The position numbers were made by a program, and so were the translations under genes. Below the pieces are notes generated by a model, which saw only the letters and a program-made list of their open reading frames with translations, did no database searches and was not told where the DNA came from. Source: Candidatus Uhrbacteria bacterium (GTDB taxonomy: Bacteria > Patescibacteriota > Patescibacteriia > 2-12-FULL-60-25). Taken from it: a DNA stretch of 10,341 nt. The stretch covers positions 1-10,341 of the forward strand of contig JAHFIK010000020.1 in assembly GCA_023246415.1 (NCBI GenBank), read 5' to 3'. Shown piece after piece: positions 1 to 6,243 of this stretch (its first letter is position 1; every line of letters begins with the position of its first letter).

Positions 1-134
1 CTGCCATTTTGATGCCAGAAGTGCTACCTTTAAATTAGTGTTCGCTGAACAAGCCGTAAGAGGCCTGCAGCGACCCCATGGCCAATCGCGCATTTAACGC
101 GAGAGACATGGTAAAAACGAATATCATCCATATG

Positions 135-953
135 ATGAAACGCCTTCTTCCCGCGCTCACGATTGCGTCTCTCGCGCTCTCCGTTGCCTTCCCGGCAGCC
201 ACGTTTGCGCATGACAACGCAGCCAACACGGATGCCACGAGCACCGCATCTGCGCAAGCGCGCTGCGTCAAAACAGCTGATCAATGGATAAAAAATCTCG
301 CCGATACGCAGGCGAAGCTTGCGGATAAGCAAGAAAAAGTAAAAATCAACACCGATGCGCGCACGGAAAAGATGCGATCAAAGGTCGACAGCAGGATTGA
401 AGACGTCCGCGCAAGCTCAACCGCACGGTTAACCAAGATGCGTGGAATGGGAAACATGTGGTTTGCCAAGCACGTAAACAGCGATGCACTAAAAGCCGCC
501 ATCACGACACACCAAGCAGCCGTTGATGCCGCCATGAAAGCGCGACAGACCGCTGTCGACGCGGCGCGTGCCACCTACCGCAGCGCAACCGACGCCGCCC
601 TGAAGACGCGCCAGGATGCCGTTACCGCAGCGCTCAAGACGCGCCAGGATGCCATTCTTGCCGCTGCAAATGCCTATAAGCAGAGCTGTACCGGTTCCGC
701 ATCTGACATCAAGACCGCGCGCCAAACATTCATGAAGGCAGCGAACGATGCTCGCACCACCTACATGACCGCTGTGAAAACCGCGCAAAAAACCTACTCG
801 GATGCCACAAAGCCAGCCCGTGAGACATTGAACGCTGCGATCAAAACAGCAAACACCACATTCAACGCCGCAATCAAAGCCGCGAATGACGCTTTGAAAG
901 CAGCACTTCAAGCCGCGAAGAGCGCAACATCGACGACCTCAACGACTCCGTAG
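135..953 (+). CDS. Secreted alanine-rich helical protein with 11-residue repeats
   Basis: I do not recognise a named family. The ATG at 135 starts a 272-residue protein with a compact signal peptide: Lys-Arg at residues 2-3, a hydrophobic core to about 22, and a likely cut after the TFA at 23-25. The mature chain is almost all helix, rich in Ala, Lys, Thr and Asp. A basic/acidic helical part (about 50-105) is followed by 11-residue repeats at 132-181 (units such as AALKTRQDAVT and AALKTRQDAIL) and again at 202-262 (AIKTANTTFNA, AIKAANDALKA). Two cysteines (44 and 185) could form a disulfide outside the cell. The tail is Ser/Thr-rich. In-frame starts at 78, 108 and 132 are possible; none has a convincing Shine-Dalgarno. 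I prefer 135 because it gives the cleanest signal peptide and has TATCAT (122-127) seven bases upstream, though without a clear -35. The gene converges on the operon to its right. A structural envelope or surface role is a guess. Confidence 0.75.
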   Translation: MKRLLPALTIASLALSVAFPAATFAHDNAANTDATSTASAQARCVKTADQWIKNLADTQAKLADKQEKVKINTDARTEKMRSKVDSRIEDVRASSTARLTKMRGMGNMWFAKHVNSDALKAAITTHQAAVDAAMKARQTAVDAARATYRSATDAALKTRQDAVTAALKTRQDAILAAANAYKQSCTGSASDIKTARQTFMKAANDARTTYMTAVKTAQKTYSDATKPARETLNAAIKTANTTFNAAIKAANDALKAALQAAKSATSTTSTTP

Positions 954-963
954 GGTGAATTTA

Positions 964-1060
964 GAGTTAAGAGTTAAGAGTTAAGAGTTTTGAAAAAACC
1001 CGATACCAATCGGGTTTTTTCGTTCCTCACTCTAAACTCTCAACTCACAACTCTTAACTC
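964..1060. repeat. Heptamer inverted repeat A enclosing a terminator
   Basis: The left arm (964-991) is four tandem heptamers, GAGTTAA three times and then GAGTTTT. The right arm (1026-1060), read on the other strand, is five heptamers: GAGTTAA, GAGTTGT, GAGTTGA, GAGTTTA, GAGTGAG. The arms pair at about 26 of 30 positions. The 993-1020 terminator hairpin lies exactly between them. The right arm ends at the last base before the stop codon of the leftward gene (1061-1063). The same architecture with other heptamers occurs at 5697-5770 and 5893-5967. Confidence 0.85.
993..1020. terminator. Bidirectional intrinsic terminator between convergent genes
   Basis: A-run (993-998), CCCGAT stem, ACCA loop, ATCGGG stem (1009-1014) and T-run (1015-1020). 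The structure is symmetric, so it can end transcription from both the left gene and the leftward operon. Confidence 0.9.
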
Positions 1061-1561
1061 CTAGTACGCACCGGCAAGCTGCGGTCCCTCCGCCATCCTG
1101 AGCATCTTTCGCTCTGCCCGCTCGGCCGCCTTATCGATTTTCTGCAACCAGGATTCGAACGCCTCATTTGGTAAACGACTCGCGACAAGTGCGAATGCGA
1201 ATCGTTCATGCGGACGCAGCGACAGCATGAGAATCTTTTCCCACGCGGTCATTCGGTCTTCCATAAAGGAGACGACATGATATCCATGTGTCACCGACCA
1301 CTCCGTACACGCCGCAATAAACTGGTGACTCGTTCGTTTCACGCGAACAATTTTCGTGGTCGTTGTTCGTGCCTCGCCGTCCGCCTGACGGAATTCATCT
1401 GAGAGCATCGGGATCCCTTCTTCCTGCCATTCGGCAAGATCATCGCCGAGTCGCTCCTCGCCGGTCTGCGTCAGTGTTGCGCTGTAAAATCGGCCGTCTT
1501 CACAGACAATCTCGCCGAGGGGCTCGTACGCGTCAGAAAAAAGAATCCGTATCTCCTTCAT
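1061..1561 (-). CDS. Hypothetical protein, last gene of the FtsEX operon
   Basis: This 166-residue protein matches no family I recognise. It has no signal peptide or membrane segment and looks cytoplasmic. The N-terminal half (1-100) alternates short strand-like stretches (IRILF, EIVCEDGRFYSATL, KIVRVKR, HGYHVVSF) with an acidic segment at 35-62. The C-terminal part (105-157) is predicted helical and ends in a charged Glu/Arg/Lys helix. The start codon overlaps the stop of the preceding zincin gene as ATGA (1558-1561). No Shine-Dalgarno is visible, so translation probably depends on coupling to the upstream gene. The stop codon abuts inverted repeat A, whose hairpin terminates the operon. Being a coupled last gene, it may act with the zincin-type protein or FtsEX, but this is inferred only from position. 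Confidence 0.8.
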   Translation of the reverse strand: MKEIRILFSDAYEPLGEIVCEDGRFYSATLTQTGEERLGDDLAEWQEEGIPMLSDEFRQADGEARTTTTKIVRVKRTSHQFIAACTEWSVTHGYHVVSFMEDRMTAWEKILMLSLRPHERFAFALVASRLPNEAFESWLQKIDKAAERAERKMLRMAEGPQLAGAY

Positions 1562-3162
1562 ACGCCGTGAGCTGTTTTGACCAATCGAGACTCCGCGCGC
1601 CGCTCACGCATCGCTTCACGCGCGGCCGCGATCTCTGCCGCATGCTGAATCATTCCAGGATACGCACCACACGCGCTCGTCAGCGCCGATGACGTCTCAT
1701 GCGGCTGACGCATCTGCTCGGCAATTTCCTCAGTAAACCGCTGCACGTGATTGAGTGCATCAACCAAACGCGCGTGCTGTCGCAATCCAAAGGATCCCTG
1801 CCGAATTTCATCAATCCGCCACATTAACGCCCGAAATGTTTCAAAGCTATGGCGTTGGGTACTCTCGAGCGTTCGCTCAACACGCTTCAGTTCTTTCTCC
1901 AAATAATCTCGCCCCTCCTCATACGCCAGCTGTTCGGATTCCGAACCCAGCTGCGGCTGCATTCCCTCAAACTGATCCGGAGAGAGAAATAAATTCTCGT
2001 GTTCATTGAGCGATGACTTCCCCTCATGAAGACGTTCACTTAACACCGTCCGAATCACTTGATTTGGAATTGAAGAAATCCTCGCGGTCACGACGTCAAA
2101 GATCCGCTTTCGTTCCCCTTCGATGATAATTTGATCGCGTTTTGCGCCAGCCTCCCATGGCTTGAAATTCGGATCCATCGCCCGAAACGCGTCGAGCGCG
2201 AGCTTGAGATCGGCGCGGCCATCGCTCTCTTGCGTTGGACGATGCGTGCTGGATCGATTCATCGCAATCGCGCGCTCGATAAAGCGAATCTCCCACTCTT
2301 CTTGCGAGGATGCGGGAATCTGTAAGGCGAAATTCATCAATGACGCCCAATACTCGTGCATTTTTGCCGCAATATTCTCCTCGGGGTCCGTAAATTTATT
2401 CAACTCTGAGTCATAAAAACGAATCCGGTCCGGAGCATTCACGCGCTGATTCGTCCGATACGCCATCTCGATCACCGTTTCAGGAGACGTGTGCCCCGTT
2501 TTCGCAAATGCATTGGCATGAGCCAATTCATGATCCGAAACTTCATACGGTGATCGTGTGGAATCCGCGCTCACACGGATGTCGCTCGGCTGACCCGCGT
2601 GCCAATGACAATCCCCCACAATCGTTGGACCAAGTTCGTGTGGCGTCACGATGGAGACCGACCGGACCGCCTCCGGAGTAGCCCAACCGCGAGGATACGT
2701 TTGCGTAAGGAGTTTTTGAATAACGGCCCGATGTCCAGCCATCGATTCCGGTTCCGTAATTGAAATCTCATTGATCCGTGCTTCCGCATCATGCGATCCG
2801 CGATCAACACGGTCGAAGAGTAACTGCTGATAAAAATAGGTATGTCCAATCGCCTGTTTGAGCGCATTCTTCATCTCTTCCTGACTAGGAAGCTGTTCTG
2901 CCGAATAAGCGGATTCATCCACACCTTCCATTAATCGAGGCGACTGATGCTCCGCGATGATGCTTCCGCAGACCCCCATCCAAACCAGTGCTGCCGCACC
3001 CGTTGTTTGAAGCTCTTTTTTTGAAAATCCGATAGATCGCAACAACGCTGAATGCGCCTTCTCTGTTTGATCCGCGTTCTCCGAACGGCGCTCCGGATGC
3101 ACGGCACCACCAGCTCGTTCAGAACGAGTCGCTGCGTGTCGCTCCAGATTCCGTTCATGCAT
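1558..3162 (-). CDS. Membrane-anchored HExxH protein, putative zinc metalloprotease
   Basis: A 534-residue protein of no family I can name. The charged Arg/Glu-rich N-terminus (1-50) precedes one moderately hydrophobic segment (about 53-71). By the positive-inside rule this suggests a cytoplasmic tail and an extracytoplasmic remainder. The key feature is HELAH at 211-215, preceded by a strand-like IRVSAD (195-200): the zincin zinc-binding motif with its catalytic Glu. A third ligand could be Glu261 or 262 (PEEN) or Glu270 (HEYWA), at the downstream distance usual for glutamate-ligand zincins. His175, His186 and His188 are also nearby. The C-terminal third (about 400-530) is charged and helical, probably coiled coil. 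The start lies three bases after the ftsX stop and the end overlaps the next gene by ATGA, so it is part of the FtsEX operon. Protease activity is inferred from the motif alone; the chain could also be a degenerate, non-catalytic zincin. Confidence 0.85.
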   Translation of the reverse strand: MHERNLERHAATRSERAGGAVHPERRSENADQTEKAHSALLRSIGFSKKELQTTGAAALVWMGVCGSIIAEHQSPRLMEGVDESAYSAEQLPSQEEMKNALKQAIGHTYFYQQLLFDRVDRGSHDAEARINEISITEPESMAGHRAVIQKLLTQTYPRGWATPEAVRSVSIVTPHELGPTIVGDCHWHAGQPSDIRVSADSTRSPYEVSDHELAHANAFAKTGHTSPETVIEMAYRTNQRVNAPDRIRFYDSELNKFTDPEENIAAKMHEYWASLMNFALQIPASSQEEWEIRFIERAIAMNRSSTHRPTQESDGRADLKLALDAFRAMDPNFKPWEAGAKRDQIIIEGERKRIFDVVTARISSIPNQVIRTVLSERLHEGKSSLNEHENLFLSPDQFEGMQPQLGSESEQLAYEEGRDYLEKELKRVERTLESTQRHSFETFRALMWRIDEIRQGSFGLRQHARLVDALNHVQRFTEEIAEQMRQPHETSSALTSACGAYPGMIQHAAEIAAAREAMRERRAESRLVKTAHGV

Positions 3163-3165
3163 ATT

Positions 3166-4083
3166 CTATCGCTTCAAATACCGACCCGCGGCGATCCAAC
3201 TCGTCACGGCCACAAGCAACGCAAGCGCCCCGCCCTCAATCGCAGCCAATTGTGGCCATGAGGTATAGAAAAATGCGGACAACCCAGAGTCTCCACCGAA
3301 AAGCGGACGAAGTGATGACTCGATGCTCGGTAGCGCCAACACAATCAATCCGCCAGTGATCGCCACCGCAAAAAGGGCAAGCAACAGTCCTTGGATCACA
3401 TACGGCGCGCGGACATACAGCGAGCTCGCCCCGACAAGGCGCATGATCCCGATCTCTTCTCGCTGAGTATAGATGGCGACCCGAATCGCATTAAAGACGA
3501 TCAGGATGGCGATCACCCCGAATACGCCGATCAGTCCCAGTCCCACGGTCCGTGCACGCTCTCCGATATGCTGAATATTTTCAATGGCATCCGCATGGTC
3601 ATCGTACGTCTTTGACTCGATCGCATCCGCGAACTGCGGATTCTTCAGCGTCTCCATGATGAACGGATAATCCGACGTATTGCGTGCTTTGACGCGAACG
3701 GTCGCACCGAGCGGGTTATCATCGAGTTCGTTCAACGCAGCAAGCACTTGCGCGTCACCCGCATGTCGTTCTTTGAATTTTGCGAGTGATTCGTCCGCCT
3801 GCAGGAGGTCTGCGGATGCGACCTGCGGGAGGCCCGAAAGAAAAAACTTTGCTGAGGTCACCAGTTCCGGTTTCGTGTCCCGCTTAAAGAAGATCGTGAC
3901 ATCCACCTTGTCTTCCAGCGTCTTCGCTGCATTCACGATAAGGACGTTCACGCCGACGAGCAGATTCACGGATGTTAGCGCGAGGACAAGGACGATAATC
4001 GTCGCAATCGCAAGCCACGCGTTTCTGCCGAGGCTTTGGAACGCGGCCTTGAGAAGACGGTAGGAGGTGGTAATGACAGGCAT
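3166..4083 (-). CDS. ftsX: Cell division protein FtsX (ABC-type membrane subunit)
   Basis: FtsX is the membrane half of the FtsEX complex. In studied bacteria this complex uses ATP binding and hydrolysis by FtsE to control peptidoglycan hydrolases or their activators outside the cell. The 305-residue protein has the full family layout: a short cytoplasmic N-terminus, membrane segment 1 (about 22-50), a large extracytoplasmic domain (about 52-178) with the family NPLGATVRVK stretch (123-132), then segments 2 (about 180-204), 3 (about 226-250) and 4 (about 279-299). The TQREEIGIMRLVGAS stretch (206-220) is the conserved cytoplasmic loop that contacts the ATPase. Length is normal. It starts 30 bases after ftsE and ends three bases before the zincin gene. 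I see no Shine-Dalgarno before the ATG. Confidence 0.96.
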   Translation of the reverse strand: MPVITTSYRLLKAAFQSLGRNAWLAIATIIVLVLALTSVNLLVGVNVLIVNAAKTLEDKVDVTIFFKRDTKPELVTSAKFFLSGLPQVASADLLQADESLAKFKERHAGDAQVLAALNELDDNPLGATVRVKARNTSDYPFIMETLKNPQFADAIESKTYDDHADAIENIQHIGERARTVGLGLIGVFGVIAILIVFNAIRVAIYTQREEIGIMRLVGASSLYVRAPYVIQGLLLALFAVAITGGLIVLALPSIESSLRPLFGGDSGLSAFFYTSWPQLAAIEGGALALLVAVTSWIAAGRYLKR

Positions 4084-4113
4084 GTGATTAACAAAGAAAA
4101 AAACAGACAGTCC

Positions 4114-4797
4114 TTACCCGATCCGATACTTCCCGTGTTTTTCATCGGACACGATTCGACCATCCGCGAGCGTGACCACGCGCCGATGGAGCGCATTCAC
4201 CACTTCCCGATTATGCGTCACGAGCACAATCGTTGTTCCGAACTCATTAATCTTCCTTAGCAGATCAATAATATCCTGCGTGTTCAACGCATCCAAATTT
4301 CCAGTTGGCTCATCCGCAAGTAAAATCTTCGGTCGATGAACGAGCGAACGCGCAATCACGACACGCTGTTGTTCTCCGCCGGAAAGCTGCATCGGATATC
4401 GTCCGCCTTTTTCATCCAAACCGACAATTTTCAGCACCTGTGGAACAATCTCCCGCACGCGTCGCCCCGGTTCGCCCGCCACTTCCAATGCGAACGCCAC
4501 GTTCTCGTACACGGTCTTCTTCTGCAATAATTTAAAATCCTGAAACACAATTCCAATCTGTCGCCGCAACATCGGAATTTCACGCCGTCGAATCCGCGTA
4601 ATATCCCACCCACCGAGTTCAATGACGCCGCGCGTCGGCCGTTCATCCGCAATCAATAGCTTTGCAAGGGTCGTCTTCCCTGCCCCACTCTGACCAACAA
4701 TGGAAACAAATTCCCCTTGCCCAATTTCAAGCGAGACATCAACGAGGGAGTTGATGTGCGGGGAATATATTTTTGAGACGTTTTTTAGAGAGATCAT
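4114..4797 (-). CDS. ftsE: Cell division ATP-binding protein FtsE
   Basis: FtsE is the cytoplasmic ATPase of the FtsEX complex and powers or gates the signal passed through FtsX to wall hydrolases. The 227-residue chain has all ABC ATPase elements: Walker A GQSGAGKT (35-42), Q-loop Gln86 in FQDFKLL, signature LSGGEQQR (138-145), Walker B ILLADEP (158-164) with catalytic Glu163, D-loop (NLDA, 167-170) and switch His195. The full set indicates an active ATPase. The start codon overlaps the stop of the upstream RlpA-like gene as ATGA (4794-4797), and ftsX follows after 30 bases. Other ABC ATPases such as LolD and MacB are similar, but adjacency to a true ftsX settles the assignment. Confidence 0.97.
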   Translation of the reverse strand: MISLKNVSKIYSPHINSLVDVSLEIGQGEFVSIVGQSGAGKTTLAKLLIADERPTRGVIELGGWDITRIRRREIPMLRRQIGIVFQDFKLLQKKTVYENVAFALEVAGEPGRRVREIVPQVLKIVGLDEKGGRYPMQLSGGEQQRVVIARSLVHRPKILLADEPTGNLDALNTQDIIDLLRKINEFGTTIVLVTHNREVVNALHRRVVTLADGRIVSDEKHGKYRIG

Positions 4798-5657
4798 GAA
4801 TTGCGTTGAGCCGCAGTTCCCGTTGCAAGCGTTGAGGGAACGATTTCAACCGTCACTGCCACAATGCCGCCGCGAGGATTTGCGATTTTTTTAAACGCGA
4901 CCTTATCGAGATCGATCGCACGCTCCGGATGCTTCCGACGATCTGGCCCCCAATCATTCACCGTGACGATCACATACCGACTCGGATCATCCTGACGCGA
5001 TACTTTGAGCTTCGTCCCCTTTGGAACATCCGGAGAGGCCGCACATAAGCAACGCTTATAGGCATACCACGAGGCAAGGCCGGATCGCATCACCCCCGTC
5101 GTAAAGACTGGAACGATTGCAATATCAGACACCGCTCCCGTTGAAAACTGAAGCTTCACCCCTTTCATCGTCCCCTGCACCGGATCGGATGATGTTGCCG
5201 TTGATGGAACAAAGCGATTCATCGAAACACGCTCCATCGCCGTCGGGAGTCGATCCGCTCTCAGTGCAACACGAATCGTTCCACTGGTCGAGATCACTGC
5301 CGGATCGTCAAAGTGGATCACGACGCCCTTCGCTGCTTCCGCATCGTCCCCGCTCGTTCCTCCATGCGTCCGCGTGACCGTGAGCGTCGTAGGTCCGGTC
5401 AGTGTTTTTCCATCCCATGCGATCGTCACATCACCGTTCAATAAATCAAAACTGACAGGATGTCCGACGAATCCCGCATCCAAATGAAGCGTGACAGATT
5501 GTTCTTGATACACAATCGGTACAGACGATGTCGCAACAGTCTCAACGATTATGTTTGACGTTCCCGACGTACTCAGGTTTTGCACCTCATCTGCCTTGAC
5601 GACAAACGGGGTGATGAGTAGAATCCCCACCACGAATAGCACCTTACGGAACAACAT
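4794..5657 (-). CDS. Secreted RlpA-like double-psi beta-barrel protein
   Basis: A 287-residue exported protein. Residues 1-22 form a signal peptide (Arg/Lys start, hydrophobic core, cut near VKA). Residues 25-190 are strand-rich, Thr/Ser/Val-rich and unassigned. The C-terminal part (192-273) is an RlpA-like double-psi barrel: GLASWYAY (193-200), AASPDVPKGTKLKV (206-219), VNDWGPD (233-239) and RAIDLDKVAFKKIA (246-259). Characterised RlpA proteins are septal lytic transglycosylases acting on peptide-free glycan. Here the Asp of VND-GP is kept, but the usual segment with the TASGE-type acidic residue between the ASWY and AA elements is replaced by a short KRCLC stretch, so enzymatic activity is uncertain. 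As first gene of the operon it precedes ftsE with an ATGA overlap. A promoter at 5664-5692 ends six bases before the ATG and there is no Shine-Dalgarno, suggesting leaderless translation. Confidence 0.87.
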   Translation of the reverse strand: MLFRKVLFVVGILLITPFVVKADEVQNLSTSGTSNIIVETVATSSVPIVYQEQSVTLHLDAGFVGHPVSFDLLNGDVTIAWDGKTLTGPTTLTVTRTHGGTSGDDAEAAKGVVIHFDDPAVISTSGTIRVALRADRLPTAMERVSMNRFVPSTATSSDPVQGTMKGVKLQFSTGAVSDIAIVPVFTTGVMRSGLASWYAYKRCLCAASPDVPKGTKLKVSRQDDPSRYVIVTVNDWGPDRRKHPERAIDLDKVAFKKIANPRGGIVAVTVEIVPSTLATGTAAQRNS

Positions 5658-5663
5658 GGCGTT

Positions 5664-5692
5664 ACTATACTGGATGCGATTCTGTTCGACAA
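5664..5692 (-). promoter_or_regulatory. Promoter of the rlpA-like/ftsEX operon
   Basis: On the minus strand: -35 TTGTCG (5687-5692), 17-base spacer, -10 TATAGT (5664-5669). The -10 matches the consensus at five of six positions. Only six bases separate it from the ATG at 5657, so the transcript should begin at or next to the start codon. Inverted repeat B begins four bases beyond the -35. Confidence 0.7.
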
Positions 5693-5696
5693 ATCA

Positions 5697-5770
5697 GTGC
5701 GTCGTACGTGGTGCGTAGTACGTAGGATCTCTAAAGCAATCCTACGCACTACGCACCACGTACAACGCAC
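5697..5770. repeat. Heptamer inverted repeat B
   Basis: The left arm (5697-5728) is GTGCGTC, GTACGTG, GTGCGTA, GTACGTA and then GGAT. The right arm (5739-5770), read on the other strand, is GTGCGTT, GTACGTG, GTGCGTA, GTGCGTA and then GGAT. The 32-base arms match at 30 positions around a 10-base loop. The element fills the gap between the leftward promoter and tRNA-Gly, ending nine bases before the tRNA. A T-run is absent, so it is not a simple terminator. Confidence 0.9.
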
Positions 5771-5779
5771 TTCACCTAT

Positions 5780-5854
5780 GCGGGCATCGTATAGTGGTTA
5801 TTATGAATGCTTCCCAAGCATTAGAGACGGGTTCGATTCCCGTTGCCCGCTCCA
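5780..5854 (+). tRNA. trnG: tRNA-Gly (anticodon CCC)
   Basis: A full 75-base cloverleaf. Acceptor stem GCGGGCA pairs with TGCCCGC. The D arm is short, as usual for Gly. The anticodon stem AATGC/GCATT carries loop TTCCCAA with anticodon CCC at 5813-5815. The T arm is ACGGG-TTCGATT-CCCGT. The discriminator is T, and CCA (5852-5854) is encoded. It decodes GGG. A terminator follows three bases later. No clear promoter is visible; any -10 would have to fall inside inverted repeat B (TACAAC at 5761-5766 is the only weak candidate). Confidence 0.97.
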
Positions 5855-5857
5855 GAG

Positions 5858-5885
5858 AAAACCCCCAGGATATCCTGGGGGTTTT
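5858..5885 (+). terminator. Intrinsic terminator of tRNA-Gly
   Basis: A perfect 28-base palindrome: AAAACCCCCAGGAT followed by its exact complement, ending in TTTT. It lies three bases after the CCA end of the tRNA. Confidence 0.92.
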
Positions 5886-5892
5886 CGTTATC

Positions 5893-5967
5893 GGAATTTA
5901 GAATTTAGAATTTGGAATTTAGGTTATGGATCCGAACCCAAATTCTAAATTCCAAATTCTAAATTCC
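5893..5967. repeat. Heptamer inverted repeat C between the two tRNAs
   Basis: The left arm (5893-5925) contains GAATTTA, GAATTTA, GAATTTG, GAATTTA (5894-5921) and then GGTT. The right arm (5935-5967), read on the other strand, contains GAATTTA, GAATTTG, GAATTTA, GAATTTG and then GGGTT. The 33-base arms match at 30 positions, and all three differences are A/G transitions. The nine-base loop contains GGATCC. The element lies between the terminators of two convergent tRNA genes. Confidence 0.9.
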
Positions 5968-6006
5968 TATCCCTTCTACAACAGATCCTCTCAGACGCTC
6001 TAAACA

Positions 6007-6036
6007 AAAGTCACTCGACTAACATCGAGTGACTTT
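6007..6036 (-). terminator. Intrinsic terminator of tRNA-Thr
   Basis: A 12-base-pair stem (6007-6018 with 6025-6036; AAAGTCACTCGA and its complement) around a six-base loop. On the minus strand it is followed by a T-rich tail. It begins three bases after the CCA end of tRNA-Thr. Confidence 0.88.
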
Positions 6037-6039
6037 ATG

Positions 6040-6114
6040 TGGAGCCAGCTCCGGGATTTGAACCCGGGACCTCTGCTTTACGAAAGCATTGCTCTACCGC
6101 TGAGCTAAGCTGGC
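6040..6114 (-). tRNA. trnT: tRNA-Thr (anticodon CGT)
   Basis: A 75-base cloverleaf on the minus strand. Acceptor stem GCCAGCT pairs with AGCTGGC. The D arm is GCTC...GAGC. The anticodon loop TTCGTAA carries anticodon CGT (positions 6080-6082). The T arm is CCGGG-TTCAAAT-CCCGG, and CCA is encoded (6040-6042). The first anticodon-stem pair is an A/G mismatch; a mismatch there also occurs in E. coli tRNA-Thr. It decodes ACG. It is convergent with tRNA-Gly. Confidence 0.97.
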
Positions 6115-6132
6115 CTCTTGTAACGCGGCGAT

Positions 6133-6161
6133 AAACTACCAAAAAAGATCATCTGTTGCAA
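6133..6161 (-). promoter_or_regulatory. Possible tRNA-Thr promoter
   Basis: On the minus strand, TTGCAA (6156-6161), a 17-base spacer and TAGTTT (6133-6138), located 19-47 bases upstream of the tRNA. The spacing is ideal but the -10 matches the consensus poorly. Confidence 0.35.
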
Positions 6162-6214
6162 GAGGGATAGCGATGGACGAGAAGAATGAGGCGCTTCCCG
6201 TCGATCCGCATCAA

Positions 6215-6240
6215 CAAACCCCCGTCTGGACGGGGGTTTG
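6215..6240 (-). terminator. Terminator after the DUF378 gene
   Basis: CAAACCCCCGTC (6215-6226) pairs with GACGGGGGTTTG (6229-6240), just past the stop at 6244-6246. The minus-strand tail (TTTGTTGATG) is only moderately T-rich. Confidence 0.75.
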
Positions 6241-6243
6241 TGA

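Noticed and set aside
9..36. Promoter TTGATG-N16-TAAATT before the first gene
   Set aside because: Both hexamers are weak and it lies about 100 bases from the preferred start, so I did not list it.
489..911. Long minus-strand frame (140 residues) opposite the secreted protein
   Set aside because: It is a shadow of the repetitive alanine-rich gene: Cys/Gly/Arg-rich composition, no family resemblance, no start signals.
964..1060. Insertion-sequence ends or a MITE
   Set aside because: There is no transposase, no target-site duplication that I can see, and the arms are tandem heptamers rather than unique terminal repeats.
1363..1692. Plus-strand frame of 109 residues across the zincin/hypothetical junction
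   Set aside because: It is Arg-rich, antisense to two tightly coupled genes, and has no motif.
5697..5948. Plus-strand frame of 83 residues over repeats B, C and tRNA-Gly
   Set aside because: It translates through a tRNA, a terminator and inverted repeats, so it cannot be a real gene.
5697..5967. CRISPR-like array
   Set aside because: Units are 7 bases in direct tandem with no spacers and are inverted around a loop; there are no cas genes.
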